From the NCBI GenBank assembly GCA_900239685.1, contig OENT01000515.1, positions 1-64,000 of the forward strand: DNA of 64,000 nt, given 5' to 3'. Source of the stretch: Rotaria macrura (lineage: Eukaryota; Rotifera; Eurotatoria; Philodinida; Philodinidae). Made by a program: the position numbers and the translations under genes. Each line of letters opens with the position of its first letter. Position 1 is the first letter of the stretch. Below are positions 10,192 through 22,940 of the stretch, piece by piece. Below the pieces are notes generated by a model. The model ran no database searches, was not told the origin of the DNA, and was given only the letters and a program-made list of their open reading frames with translations.

Positions 10192-13100
10192 ATGAACGTG
10201 ATTCATATTCAGATGGAACAAGATGAAGGGGAAAATTCCAGATTGTACTCAGGTACCTTTCTCAGTTTTGTGATTTGGTTCGACGTGTTTCCTTTCACAT
10301 TTTAAAGATGATTATCTCGAAAAGACTAGCAAACGAATCGAATTCGATTATCAAGAAAATAGCCACACCATCGCCGGATTAGCCAAACCAACGAATTCGT
10401 CGTCATCAGCTACGACGATAGCGAATAATTTCATTCAACATGAACATGATCACAGTTGTTTTACTACCATTCTTTATTCTGAAAATCACAATGATGATGT
10501 AAATGTTTGTCAAATGTTAGAATACAGTGTTTTAGTATTCAATTCAATATGTAGGAGAATCTTTCTATTTAGAGCATTGTTGAATAGTTCATTTGAAACG
10601 TTGTCCAATGAATTAATAATTTTGATTATGTCCAACCTGAGTTCGATCGATGTTGTTCAATCATTTTCTCATCTCAATCGACGACTAGATTTGCTCGTTC
10701 ACAACTCATCGCGTAATTTCACATTTCCGGAAAATACATCCCCAGTTTGGTTAGTTGAACATAGATCGTTTGTTGAGAATGACATTCAAAAGATGACTCT
10801 CAACATGAAAATGGTACCGAGTATATTTTCATGTACACATTCATTTTTAAATCTACAATCAATCATTTTAAAATGGCGATACATTTTCACAGTTGAATTA
10901 AACGTCGCAAATTTTTCTGCACTGGGAGCTATTATTTCAGCTTTGAATATACTTCGATTATGTGGTCTTTGGTCTAATCAGTACACAGAAGAAGAAGATG
11001 ATGATGATGATGATAATAATAATCATTTATCTGTTTTTAATGATTGTTTAATCTTGACTGATGTCGAACGGGTACGTTAGATAGACAATTCAGTTTACTG
11101 ATCTATCGCACATGATCATGCTTTTTAGATGGAAATAATTTCCAACACTCAGCCTTGTCCGTCAATTGTACGTTTATCAACCGAACAGTACACACTTCAA
11201 AATGTTTTGTTTCTTTCTATTCTCGCTCCCAATCTGATCAGTCTGAGAATCAAAGAGTTCATACCTATGCCTAGTTTCTCAAATTATTTTCCCGTCTTAA
11301 ATCTTATTCATCAACCGACTGTTCTAGCTCGATTATACGTCACGCTTGAGAATATTCATTGGGCTAACGATTATTGGTGTCTTGATTCTATCAAAATTTT
11401 AATTAGTTGTTTTCAATCATCTCTGAAACACGTGACTTTGATTATTCATGCTCTCAAACTTGAATTCAATGGACGTAGTTTGGAGATCATATTTCAACCA
11501 TGCCGTCGCCTGAGACAACTAGAATTCGTCATTACTTGTAAGGATAAAGAAATCAATATGTTTCAAATATTATATCAGTTTCAAACTGGTTGGTGGCTCA
11601 ATGTTGATCGACCACCAGTGCTTGTTCTAAAGAACGATAAGAATAATATCTTTATTTGTTCCCTGCCGTGTACTTTAAAACAATCTTTCGAGTTTTCGAC
11701 GGATTCTCGTAAATGGCTACTAAATAAGGGACATCTTAACTCGCCATTCGTGTACTTTACGAAAGTTCAATCAATCAAATTTGTAAATAGCGATGAACAA
11801 CCGGTAACTATCGCGTTATTGTACTTAATCGATCGAGTTTTTCATTCATACAATCAAACGTTGAGTTTCAATAATTGGAAACTGGACTCGTCGCGCACAT
11901 TATTTGAACAGGTTCGTTTTTTCATCTTTCTTAATGATTAGAGTTGTTATTTCGTCAATGCACAACAAATTGAAATGTGTCGCAATTAAAGGACGTCGCA
12001 CTATGAATATGTACTGATTTATCAGCTGACTGTTCATTCAGGGTTTTGTTTTTCACATAGTGTCGCATATAGTCAACTCGATTGAACATGCTAGACTTAT
12101 GTTCTTTTCTCTTGATTGTTTCTTGATTAGCTATTAGTCGAGAGCATACCGAAAGATCAATCGACTACAGAGCAAGGACGGTCAGATCTTAATCTCTCAC
12201 TGTCTTTTATTTTAAGGTCAAACGTATCATTCATTTGAATTAAATAGAAAAAAATAAAATTATTTTCTTCTAGAGAAAAACAGGAAGAATCCGCTGAATA
12301 CTATTATTCGAATGACGTTTCCAAAATGTGCTGATTTTTTGCTGAAAAAAAAGTGCCGCAACGAGAAGTTCGTGTTGCAAAATACCACATATGCGACACA
12401 CTTTATTTTGACGTGTTTAAAGGAGAGAGCACGACACCCTAAGATTTTCTTTTGCTTCACCAGCAAACAAAACATGTAGAATTACATTTCCTCTGGAAAT
12501 TTTTTTCACTCTATGCTACACATAATCAATGGCCCATGAAAACCATAGCAAAAGAGTGACGAAATCGGTTCGAATCTTTTTGGAATAACACCGGACTGGA
12601 AAAATCTCAAACGGAATCAAATTGAACCGCCCTTCTTAAGAAAAATCGAACTCGTCGTAGCTCTGTAGTAAAATGGAAAACGTAGTTTTTACACTTTTCC
12701 AGAGAAACAGAATGGCCCTTCTAAAAAGCAGAGTCATGACGAGAGTTGTATAGAATACATATTTGAAAGCATAGAAGTAAGAAATTTCAGGCGCAGTAAA
12801 ACGAATGAAAGATTTCTTTTCTCAAATTGTTTTCGACATTTTTTTTATCAAGACCGTAATAGTAAATTCTAACTCTTGCGCTTCTATGTTAGAGAATTTC
12901 GACAAATTACTATCGTCAGTTATTGTGCACGTCTCCCAGTTGGCTAGGTTTCATTTTTGAAAAATCACAACGAGGTTTCTATTTCGAAGAAAGGCACAAC
13001 ACTCTGTAATTTATTGATCATTTTCTATCTAATGACGTTTGTCTTCGATCATTACGGTAGCGACGATATCGGTATCGGGTGCCCAGACCCTTAATTGAGG

Positions 13101-13673
13101 AGAAACTGATGGAGTCTTAGCATATTCATTAGAGACTAAAACCACATGTTAAGGATGTAACTTGTTGGAGGTGAGTCTCACCATCGGGTGCTCCAATAGG
13201 AGTTGCAATCAGCCGTAGTCCTACTCCACAACATATCTCTATCCCTAGCTCGGCATTTTGAATGAGACATCAAATTTAAAGTTTTGATTCGATTTCCTTT
13301 GATAATGATATCGACTGTTGGTTTTTAGTTAATCAGCGCAACGGCAATATTGCCAGTTTTAAACAATGTGAAATATTTAAATCTGAAAGCAGATAAATAC
13401 ACTGGCATCGATTCAATCACATTAATTGTGTGGCTTATGTTGGCACCGAATGTAAGAGAGTTGGATCTAAGTGATATGACCATGGTCGTTAAATTGGCAT
13501 TTGCTAGTCAACTGATAGGGCTACGCAAAAATTACAAACGTGTGAGATTGATTTTCAATCGCATTCAAAAGCTCAACATTTTCTCCTACGAAGACAGGAA
13601 TCATGGTGCAAAACGGAGTCTACACGATATTTTTCGCAAGGTCTTTCCAAAAGCAGTGATTTCTCTTCACTAA
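10192..13673 (+). CDS. F-box-like protein, tandem paralog 1 (five exons)
   Basis: Exons by eye: 10192-10252, 10308-10515, 10588-11071, 11129-11911 and 13329-13673; total 1881 nt, 626 aa plus stop, in frame at every junction. The F-box-like helix set lies at about residues 93-130 (LSNELIILIMSNLSSIDVV), followed by weak leucine-rich-type repeats (NLISLRI, NVKYLNL, NVRELDL). F-box proteins usually act as substrate adaptors of SCF ubiquitin ligases; the substrate is unknown. An acidic run (EEEDDDDDD, about 224-232) is encoded by a GAA/GAT triplet repeat absent from the paralog. The second donor (gttaga) is atypical; it was chosen because it keeps the phase and matches the paralog. The last intron is 1417 nt, against 55-72 nt for the others. 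The paralog starts 4.5 kb downstream. Confidence 0.8.
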
Positions 13674-14311
13674 AAATATGTCAATATTTTCGATCATTTT
13701 CATTCTCTTCTGAAATAATCATAAAATGATTTAATTATTCTCTGTCAATTTAACTATATTTCATCTGCACTAGACAGGGACTCGACTGGGATCGTGACCA
13801 AAGTACTTGGTCTCTCTCACATCTTTTATCTGTCTTCATACAGGAAATTAGCAACGTATGGATATTCGTTTAGGTGATTGCTGCTAAATCTTAACTAAAT
13901 GCCGTTTTTCTGCCTAAAATATAACTCTGAAAGGTTCTCCTTTTGAGATTCACTGAAATCAATATGAATAATTATGTATATTAGAATAGAGCTGTTTTTT
14001 CTTCATGTTGTTAAACTTCTGATAACAGTGTGAGTGGATAGACATTAAAGATTTTGAATCATGAGCTGGAATTCAGGAAACGCAATTGTCGATGAATACG
14101 TTTTCTAGACCATATTGTAAATCTTTACCTTTTGTAGCTACCAGCAATTGTCTTTTTTATCTCTGGTCATAGTTTTAGAGCCTTTGAAAACAGACTAGTC
14201 AGCATATATGACTCAAATACGCTCTATTTTAATATTTACTTATATTTTCACATCGTCATTGTCAACTTTGAGAAAAAATTGGATGGCAAAATTTGTTAGT
14301 TTGTTGCCCAA
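13674..14311. other. Intergenic between F-box paralogs
   Basis: A+T-rich, containing the 3' flank of paralog 1. No gene seen. Confidence 0.5.
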
Positions 14312-15071
14312 CCAAAACTATAGAACCGTTTTCGGAGTTTCGTCATTTTCTTATCATGACGATGATTGTCTTTGTTAAATGTCACACCGAACGATAGAGA
14401 AGTGCGTTTCGGTTATCTTTCAATAGTATATTTTCAATAAATATTTTATACTAGAATTTTAAACAAAGTCCTATTTTCCAATCGAAAAAGGCTGGAAAAT
14501 GTAATTTTTCATTGGTATTCGTGTTGTAAAGTTTCAAGTAACGATTATAATCGCTTTTATGCTGGGATTTCGAAGAGAAACTATTCATAGGTTGAAAATG
14601 AGATTTTCACAAGATTATTATTCAATNNNNNNNNNNNNNNNNNNNNNNNNNNNNNNNNNNNNNNNNNNNNNNNNNNNNNNNNNNNNNNNNNNNNNNNNNN
14701 NNNNNNNNNNNNNNNNNNNNNNNNNNNNNNNNNNNNNNNNNNNNNNNNNNNNNNNNNATTGAATAATAATCTTGTGAAAATCTCATTTTCAACCTATGAA
14801 TAGTTTCTCTTCGAAATCCCAGCATAAAAGCGATTATAATCGTTACTTGAAACTTTACAACACGAATACCAATGAAAAATTACATTTTCCAGCCTTTTTC
14901 GATTGGAAAATAGGACTTTGTTTAAAATTCTAGTATAAAATATTTTTGAAAATATACTATTGAAAGATAACCAGAACGCACTTCTCTATCGTTCGGTGTG
15001 ACATTTAACAAAGACAATCATCGTCATGATAAGAAAATGACGAAACTCCGAAAACAGTTCTATAATTTTGG
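14312..15071. repeat. Near-perfect palindrome with assembly gap at its centre
   Basis: The left arm is 14312-14626 and the right arm 14758-15071, inverted copies of about 315 bp with only a handful of differences (for example around 14408-14413 versus 14967-14972, and near the outer ends). The centre, 14627-14757, is 131 Ns. The mismatches argue against one read simply folded on itself. It may be a real inverted repeat or foldback element, or two haplotype copies joined by the assembler. No target duplication is evident. Confidence 0.9.
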
Positions 15072-16504
15072 CTAGTACTGGATGTTTTCCATGTTATCCA
15101 TTTACGTTCAGGGAGCGGTCAGAAGATAGAAGGTAAATACTAGGCTTCCTTTGTTGCGATTTGAATGAATCAACGGAAGAGTTTCTCTAGAAGATTGCTC
15201 ACTATGTTAGAGCTTTTCGTTTGAACTGAACGTCGGCAAGTTTAATAAATTGATTAGATGTTCTCGTACTTTCCAGACAAATGACGAACATTTCAGTATG
15301 CTTGAGATCACTCGACAAGAAATTTCGGTACATAGATGATCTAGTAGAGAGCTGAAACGTTGTTAAAATTCGTTCCGGTTCAGTCTTGTCACTTCACAAG
15401 AAAATTAGAGATATGTGCGGCTGATGGGCAACAACCATCGTGGAAAGGCTCAAGTGAGTGTTGTAGACTTCTTATCTCTACCGAGGGCATACATTGGGGT
15501 ATTTGATTTCAATGTGAATTCGAAACAGAAAAAATGATTCATCATTTCAAAAAGAAACCAGGGCTCATGGGATCTTCTTAATTATTCCCCTCAACGGTTG
15601 AGCCTGAATTCAGAATCCAACTGAAGTCATGAAAAGTATACATATATTTGAATTCAGAATTCTATTGAAATGGCTTTTTTGTCTTGTTTACAGTGTTCGT
15701 CAGTTGAATTATCGAGAACATTTTCAGTTCATCTCGGCATTGGAGTGGTTGGAGTTATGTGAATTACTGAAGCTTTGTCTTAGGTCCGACCTTCTGAGAC
15801 CGACTTGCTGTGAAAGGGTGAAGCGTTCCTTTTTTATTTCAGTTTGAAATGGAATACCCCATAGACTCACTGAAAGATACGCATGCATTTGCTATTCCGT
15901 GAATACGTGGTGATATGCTCGTCGTCCGTGCTTAACATGCTGAGTAATACATACTTAGTTGGTTTTCGCCACGTGAAATCAGTAAAATATGTGTTCTCTT
16001 TCTTCCGCACAGATAACAAACTATGTAACACGTAGCCAACATACAAAAAACATGTGTCGGCATCACGAAGCCATTTTGTTTCATGTGCGAGAAACAATTA
16101 ATGCTTTCTATATTTTAAATTACTTTTGAAATTTAAGTCTCTCACACTTGTTGATGCAAATGAAACTGAAGTTAGTCGTTCGATATATGAGTTGGATTTT
16201 CATTTTTTATCAAATGTTTTTATGCGCTGTTCCATCGATTCGCTCCCACCGATGATTCAGTGGTGAAAAACGACAAAAAATCCGAAGCTTTCATGAGAAC
16301 CGAACCTTTAGAAAAACAAAGCCGTTAGAGAAATTCAATTATGATTAAAATTCGAAACAGGTTGTAGTTTCTCTTGGTCATCATAGCGCAGATTAGAACT
16401 TTATTGCTTTGACAAGAGCAAGAAAATGAATTTTTTTTCATTAATTTGTTATAACTTTCAATACTCCTTTGATATTGTCTGTCACAAAGTGCCTGGGTAT
16501 GTAA
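15072..16504. other. Intergenic, no gene
   Basis: A+T-rich DNA between the palindrome and the hAT-like element. Open frames are short and without motifs. GTATGTAA at 16497-16504 is the left target duplication of the next element. Confidence 0.5.
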
Positions 16505-16831
16505 CAGAGCTCCGTGGGACGACAAAAAAGTTGTCCCGCCGTCCTCTGGATCGTCCTGTCCCGTCCCGCCTACTTTTTATTTTTCAGATCCGTGTCCCGC
16601 CCCGTCCCGTCTCCCGTCTGACATGGTTTACCAAAACTTTCCGAACTGCTTCATTAGTAAAACACTACCTTTTGGGGCTTGAAATGGTTGAGTCAGTTGT
16701 TTTGACCGAAAGCGACACTTCTCTGATGAAACGTCACAACAAATAATTGTTTTTCAGCTTAAAAAATGAAGAAAATATTCCTTGCGAGACGCAGAACGAA
16801 TCCAAAACTCATCCCGTCCCGCGGAGCTCTG
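16505..16831. mobile_element. Non-autonomous hAT-type element (327 bp, 8-bp TSD)
   Basis: The ends are CAGAGCTCCGTGGGAC and, inverted, CAGAGCTCCGCGGGAC. It is flanked by identical 8-bp duplications GTATGTAA (16497-16504 and 16832-16839). The interior is rich in GTCCCGTCCCG subterminal repeats. An 8-bp duplication and CAG-start termini are hallmarks of the hAT superfamily. It has no coding capacity. A related longer copy lies at 60143-61567. Confidence 0.88.
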
Positions 16832-18148
16832 GTATGTAAGCTAGTTTTAAAGCGCATCGGAGAAATAGTAACGAAGGCCACAACTTCTCACGACTCTTGA
16901 GATTTTTAATATTTAGGATGGCGATTGTTTTTCGTTCACATATTAAAAAAACTGTGGCGTTTAATCATCGTTCGACGTACTATTTGTTTTATTTTCTTAA
17001 TGGAATAGTTTAACGTTTGTCATAGCTTCGAAAACGTAAATGTATCATCTTGTGGTCCTATGTTCAAAGTATTTCAGGAGCGGGCTTTGAAATTCACCAA
17101 AAGTAAATGAGTGCCTGAAGTCCTAACAGAAGCCACTGTTTTTTCTATTGAAAACTGCCACTCTTCCAAGTAGTACAGCAGGGTGAATTATATTAATAAT
17201 ATTGTATTGAGTATTTTGAATATCTTCTGAAAAAACATGAGATAGAATCATTTTTATCCATAAGCGATAGCATGTTAGAGATTTCGATCAGTTCCAGCTA
17301 TAGAGCTCAAAATTGGGAAAACATTTCATCCCTGGCACCATCCTGTCTTTGACTTAAAATTTTTTCTTTTCTACCTGGTCACATATTTTAATTTATTTGT
17401 TTCATTTATTAATCGGATTTTTCGACAAGATATTGGAAAACAATATAATTCGATGTCGATCAATCTTTTACATTGTTGTTCTCCATCGAATGAAGACGTG
17501 CAATATCACTAACAGTTGTTCAGTTTAAACTTAATCTTCTTTAGTTAACAAGTTGACCCACTAGGTGAAAATCTCTTCGACAGCAACTGAGCTGTGTAGA
17601 ATTGCGTAAATGAGACATGCTAATTTCGATAAGTGCGGGAAAAGGTTCCGTTTCTTGCCAAAATGAGAACGAATTCAAATAATCCTTCTCTCTATCTACT
17701 TTCTATTTGATAAATATATAAATAGACATTTTTTGCCACTTCATAATTCATCCATTGTTTGAGAAAATATTCATTTTTTCTACTTGCTTAGGCTCAGTAC
17801 CAGCTGTTGTAGACATTTAAATTTTCGATGAAAAAATGACAAAAGTCTACATTCAACTTCCGTCATAAACATAGACATCAACAGAGGCATTGCACGGTTA
17901 ACAATGTAGCTTCATATCTAAGTAACAATATTGATGAAATAAAACTGGGTAACACAGATTTATCTATTATTCATATTTATTTATGATCTGTATGTGAATA
18001 TTTCTATCGTGAGACTTGATCAAGTGGAAATTTCATGAATTTTACTTAATTCCGCTTCGCTGTGTTTCGGCTTCTTGTCGCAACTCTAATCGAAATATTT
18101 CGAATAGATTCAATTCTGTGGTCGACGTCTATTTCAGATTTTGATACA
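16832..18148. other. Intergenic upstream of F-box paralog 2
   Basis: A+T-rich, without a recognisable gene. A pyrimidine-rich acceptor-like site (atttcag, ending 18137) lies 11 nt before the start codon of paralog 2. Confidence 0.5.
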
Positions 18149-21100
18149 ATGAAGTCAATCGATGATCAGATGACGAAACGACAAGGCAAGAGTAGTCGAA
18201 GCGAGTCAGGTAAAGTGTTTGATCAACTCTGTGATCATAGGCAACTCGTTCATTTTTACTCTTTTCCCGTAGTGGACAACGAATTCGTCAACAAACGATT
18301 AAAAGTCGAATGCCAAGAGAGTAACAATCAGATGATTAGTTTACCTATAGCAAGTAACTCATCGGCAGTGTTCCAGACTAGATCAAATAGAATCGCCTGT
18401 GAAAATCATAAATTCCCATGCAGCTCTGCAATATTCGATGAACAGCCAATGGATTCGATTAAATCCGTAAAGTAAGAACAAGTATGCGTGTTTCCATGTA
18501 ATGAATGTGTCATTTTTATTGTTCTCTTTCTTGCGTAATAGTTCTCTTGAAAGGTTACCAAATGAGCTCATGTACACAATCATTTCTTACCTGAGTTCAC
18601 CTGATTTTGTTCAAGCATTTCTGGGTCTTAATCAACGATTCAATAGCATCGTTATTGAATCGGCTCGTCATTTCAACTTTCCAGATAAGATCGCACTGAA
18701 ATGGTTGATTAAATCAATGCCATTGATCAACAATGTCATCGAAACAATCTCTCTTGACATTAAATCGGTACCAACTATCTTTCAATGTACATACGTATTT
18801 CCCAATCTACGTACTGTCATCCTCAAATATTCGCCACCCTTCACTGTCGAACTGAATGTCGAACGCCATTCAGCTATTGGTGCTATTGTTGCATGCCTAA
18901 ATATACTCTGTTTATGCAAAATGTTACCTCCTGATGATAGGAAGCAATCCTCTCTTTTTAGAAGTAATTATTGGCGAGCTGATGATCAACAAGTATGTAA
19001 GATCTATTGACTACTTGAAATTATATTTAGCATAATCTATGGATCATTTTAAAGGCACACGACATCGCCAATAGTTTACCTTGTCCAGCCATCATAAGTT
19101 TATCTGCTGAAGAATGCACAGATCAAGATATGTTTAGTTTTTGTGCGCTCGCACCCAATTTGATCAATCTGAGAATCATGCGTCTCACAATAAGACGTTG
19201 GATGAACGATTTGTCTTTTATCTCTGCTTTCATTCCAACACCGACACATTTAACTCAATTAAAAATTAAAATAGATGATACTACATATTCAAATGTTAAT
19301 TCAATTGCAAAATTTATCACTTGTTATCAATCATCTCTCGAAGATGTCACCTTGATTATTCATACTTTTCACCTTTTGTTTGATGGACGCTATCTAGAAG
19401 AGTTATTTCAATTATGTCATCGTCTTAAGAAACTGATATTCGTCTTTGAACATACGGATAGCGAGATTAATATACATGAACTATTGCATCAATTCCAAAG
19501 TGACTGGTGGCTAGACGATCGGCTTCCACCGGTACTCATCCAAGGCGATCCTGACGGTCATATTTTTATTGGTTCAATGCCATGTGTTCATCCTGTATCA
19601 ATGAAATTTTCCACTGATATGAAGAAGTGGTTGATAAACAAAGGAACTCTTGATCCGTGGAAGATTTACTTTACCAAAGTGAGAAACATCAATTTTATAA
19701 ATAGTCAAAATCAACTAATCACCTTCGATCTGTTACATTTCATTGGTCATGCGTTTCGTTCATCCTATCAAGAACTTAGTTTCCCGCATTGTAAATTAGA
19801 CAAACAGGTTCGTTTCTACCTAAATCAATTGCATATTCTATATGAAAGTCTATAGACCACAACGAACGAGTTCTTAGAAAAAGAAACAGTTGAAGATTTT
19901 TCTGAAATCATGTGAGATTATCTATCGAATATATTCACATGCTTGGATCCTAATCTATTAGAAGAGAATTTTCGACCGAAATCAAAATAACTAATAGATA
20001 CTTTGCACTAATATCTATTCAATCAAATATTAAAACTCAAAGAATACCCGATAGGTTTTTAGTTGACTTTCTATGTTAGAAACTAGTGCGTGGGTGTGAA
20101 GGCTAGTCGTCTCTAGGCATAGTCACCGCGACGATTCTTTGGTACGTACTAGCAAGATATTGAGTATGAGCATCGGTGCCATCAAACATGGTATGGACTG
20201 GGACAATCTACTAACAACTGTTTGCTATGGATTCCCCATACGATAGCATATTAAATACGTTGTGAGATATATCGACTACTTTGGCTACTATGTGATCGGG
20301 TAGTGTGGGTACCGGAGATTCAATCGATTGAGTGAAGAGCTCCGAGTTAGACTCGACTTCTTTCCAGAACTCATAGCTGGTATAGTCGTAGTTATAGAAA
20401 TACTATTACGATTTGGAACGTGCCTTTGGACAGTATTGCATATGTTTAGGTAACTAAAGGATAATGATATTCCTCGTCTTCTAAGCATGCACTAAAATTC
20501 AATACAAGATTTCCAATATTTCAAACCGATCTCATTGATGATTAGGAATTAACTATCGTGCTGTATATCTAGAAGTGTTTTTGGCTTCCAACCAGTAAAT
20601 GATTAAATAAACCCTTTTAGTTCAAAAATCCCGAAAAAGAACCCAAAACTCCTTGACTTTGAGTTTTTGATTGACTTTTGCAAGTACATTTAAACAACAT
20701 TTCCAAAATCTCTACTTTGATGTTTTCTAGCATCATTTCTCCAACTTAAAACTTTCTACCTTGAGCAAAAGTGCTGCATTGCATGGCTCAGTAGATAAGG
20801 GTACTTTTATTCATCTTGTCGAAAATTACTCAAACGGTTTGAAAGTAAGCCTAGTGATCTGTTCCTTCCTATCCAGTTCACACTCACTTACACCCAAACC
20901 TCTTACATTCATCTTTACCTGGGTTTTACTTTTTGATGATGGCAATCCCTCGCACATATTGCTCATCGAATCCTTGTGACGTTACATTGACTCTTTTGAT
21001 ATTTTAATTTCTTCTAGTTACTCAATAGAGGAACGGCAATTCCATCATTGTCCAATGTCAAGCATATTAGTTTGAACTCATCTAATCTTGATGAGATAGA

Positions 21101-21365
21101 TGCGTGGACACTGATAATATGGCTTATGGTGTTACCAAATGTGAAAGAATTATCGATAAGCTTCAAAACCAACACGAACATAATGCAAGTCGGTAATGAA
21201 TTGGCTGAAATAATCAAAACAAATGAATACTGGAGAAAGATTTGCAATCGAATAGAAATAGTCAATCTTTTAGCAGCTCAAGACCAATCTGATGAAATTT
21301 TTAGACTTCATGTGTTCTTAACTTTTGTTGAGGTTTTTCCAAGAGCATTATTCCCTAATCTATGA
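18149..21365 (+). CDS. F-box-like protein, tandem paralog 2 (five exons)
   Basis: Exons by eye: 18149-18209, 18273-18471, 18542-18992, 19055-19807 and 21018-21365; total 1812 nt, 603 aa plus stop. Exon 1 is exactly 61 nt, as in paralog 1, and all four introns sit at equivalent positions and phases. The F-box-like segment is at about residues 90-127 (LERLPNELMYTIISYLSS, closer to the F-box consensus than paralog 1). The rest aligns by eye over its length (PNLINLRIM, FTVELNVERHSAIGAI, PPVLI, TLIIWLMVLPNVKEL). It probably acts as a protein-binding adaptor in ubiquitin ligation, but the partner is unknown. The last intron is 1210 nt and contains a tRNA-derived SINE candidate. The start was chosen by alignment to paralog 1; an open frame continues upstream of it. 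Confidence 0.82.
20775..20990 (+). repeat. Possible tRNA-derived SINE in intron 4 of F-box paralog 2
   Basis: TGGCTCAGTAGATAAG at 20784-20799 matches the tRNA A box closely, and GGTTTGAAAG at 20836-20845 resembles the B box. Spacing fits a tRNA-like RNA polymerase III promoter. No acceptor stem or clear 3' end was found, so the boundaries are approximate and it is not a functional tRNA gene. Confidence 0.35.
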
Positions 21366-21556
21366 GAACATCTTCAAAAACTTTGAGCTTCTTATCCTTG
21401 TTTCTCTTTCAATATGATAATCAGGAATCAATTTTACTTTCTGCTGTCAAACACTTAGATTGCCATCTAAAATCAGCTCACAATAAATCGATCTCTATCA
21501 ATATATAAAAAATGTTTGTCGCTCTTGAAAATTAGCCGCAACTACACCGCTCCGGT

Positions 21557-21646
21557 TTTTAAAGGATTGGGTATGCGTTTGGGTGGATGTAGATGTTCTT
21601 CGGGGACGATGACACCCACACTCACACCCACACCCAACCCTTAAAT
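21557..21646. repeat. Short inverted element with telomere-like ends
   Basis: AAAGGATTGGGTATGCG on the left pairs with ...CACACCCAACCCTTAA on the right. The right part contains (ACACCC)-type repeats at 21612-21639. About 90 bp. It resembles the arrangement at 8351-8655. Confidence 0.5.
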
Positions 21647-21984
21647 ACTGATTACTATTCGAGATGCCCGAAGTCGGACATTGTCCAGCTGGATGCAGGT
21701 ACTCATGTGGTACAAGTTGTAATTCAGACAGAGGACAGTGCCTGTTATCGGCGGTGAGCTATTCGTAGAATTGATCCAAAACCAGGGGGCTTCAACTGTC
21801 AACTTAAGTCCATCCATCATCAAATAATATATATTTCATTAAATCATATATTCTTGATCAGATTTTCATTTTTGGCTAGGCCATCCTGTTGGTCTTGTGT
21901 GATAAATTATAATATTAATATAATCATCTTTTTCTGTTCTTCTACTCATTTTACTTCTAACTTCACCGTAACTATGCATGGCAC

Positions 21985-22052
21985 TGCGCAAGTGTGAGGG
22001 TCTTGGTGTGAATAAGTTTTGTCCTCCCTATAACTTTACCCACACCCACACC
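21985..22052. repeat. Short element with telomere-like ends
   Basis: A G/T-rich left side (AGTGTGAGGGTCTTGGTGTG) faces a C/A-rich right side (ACCCACACCCACACC, 22038-22052). The degenerate hexamer repeat has the same inverted arrangement as the copies near 8.4 and 21.6 kb. Confidence 0.4.
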
Positions 22053-22940
22053 GTCAGTTGATAATGATTGTTTTATAGAAAACTTATCTTGAAATTTGGA
22101 ATTTAACCCGTCAAGACGTTTATCAAGTCATTTATTAAATTCTTCCATCAAAATTAGAGTGACACTTGAATATCATCTACTTAAATGATATACACGATGT
22201 TTATTCAACTGCACATTTCAATTTCATTTTGATCTTCTATCGATTGTCTTGGACCTCAACTATGAAACTGATGCTATAGATTTAGGAAAGTTTTAAATTT
22301 GCCTGAATTTAAAAGAACAATACACTTATTGATTGCACGTTTGTACTTCATTTGTTTCACATCTAAAAGATTAATAGTTTTACTCTGTTTGGCATAATCA
22401 GTCGAAGAAAAGTAACATCAACTAGATTTCCCGTCTGATCAATATTTGTAGCTTTATTCAAATAAAAATTATCCTAAAGTAAAGGCAAAAATGGATATTC
22501 AATAAGAATATCACAAGCTCTGCGTAACCGTAAATAGCTCCATGAGATATCCAATTCACTACAGTTATACTCTTTCTAGATCTTAAAGAAATATGCTGGA
22601 AAAATGTAAGGGAATATCAGCGACCGATTCGAGTTTTTTCTGAACCGATTCGTCCCATCAATCGTGCCACTTCTTCAAGGTAGTTCGGCAGATAGAACTC
22701 GATCAGCTAACTTCATAAGCGTTCTCAAGAAGAATTGCATAGGATTTGTGCAAATTTATCACAAATGTCTCGTATGCAGCAGCGTCGTGAAAGGAATGTA
22801 AGGAAACAATAAGCTTCTGTTTTCATCGTCGTATTTAATAATGATATTTTAGAAAGACATTCAGTCGATTAACAAGTATCAAAATATATATTTTGTCTAG
22901 TTATCAAATAAAGCTCTAGCCACCATAGTTTACTTACCCT

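Larger units (their letters stand above)
21366..22940. other. Intergenic with telomere-like repeat elements
   Basis: It holds the 3' flank of paralog 2 (AATAAA near 21482) and two short elements with GGGTGT-like ends, listed separately. No gene seen otherwise. Confidence 0.5.

Noticed and set aside
14559-14825. Apparent open frames on both strands across the gap
   Set aside because: They are the two arms of the palindrome read through Ns; identical starts on both strands reflect the inverted repeat, not genes.
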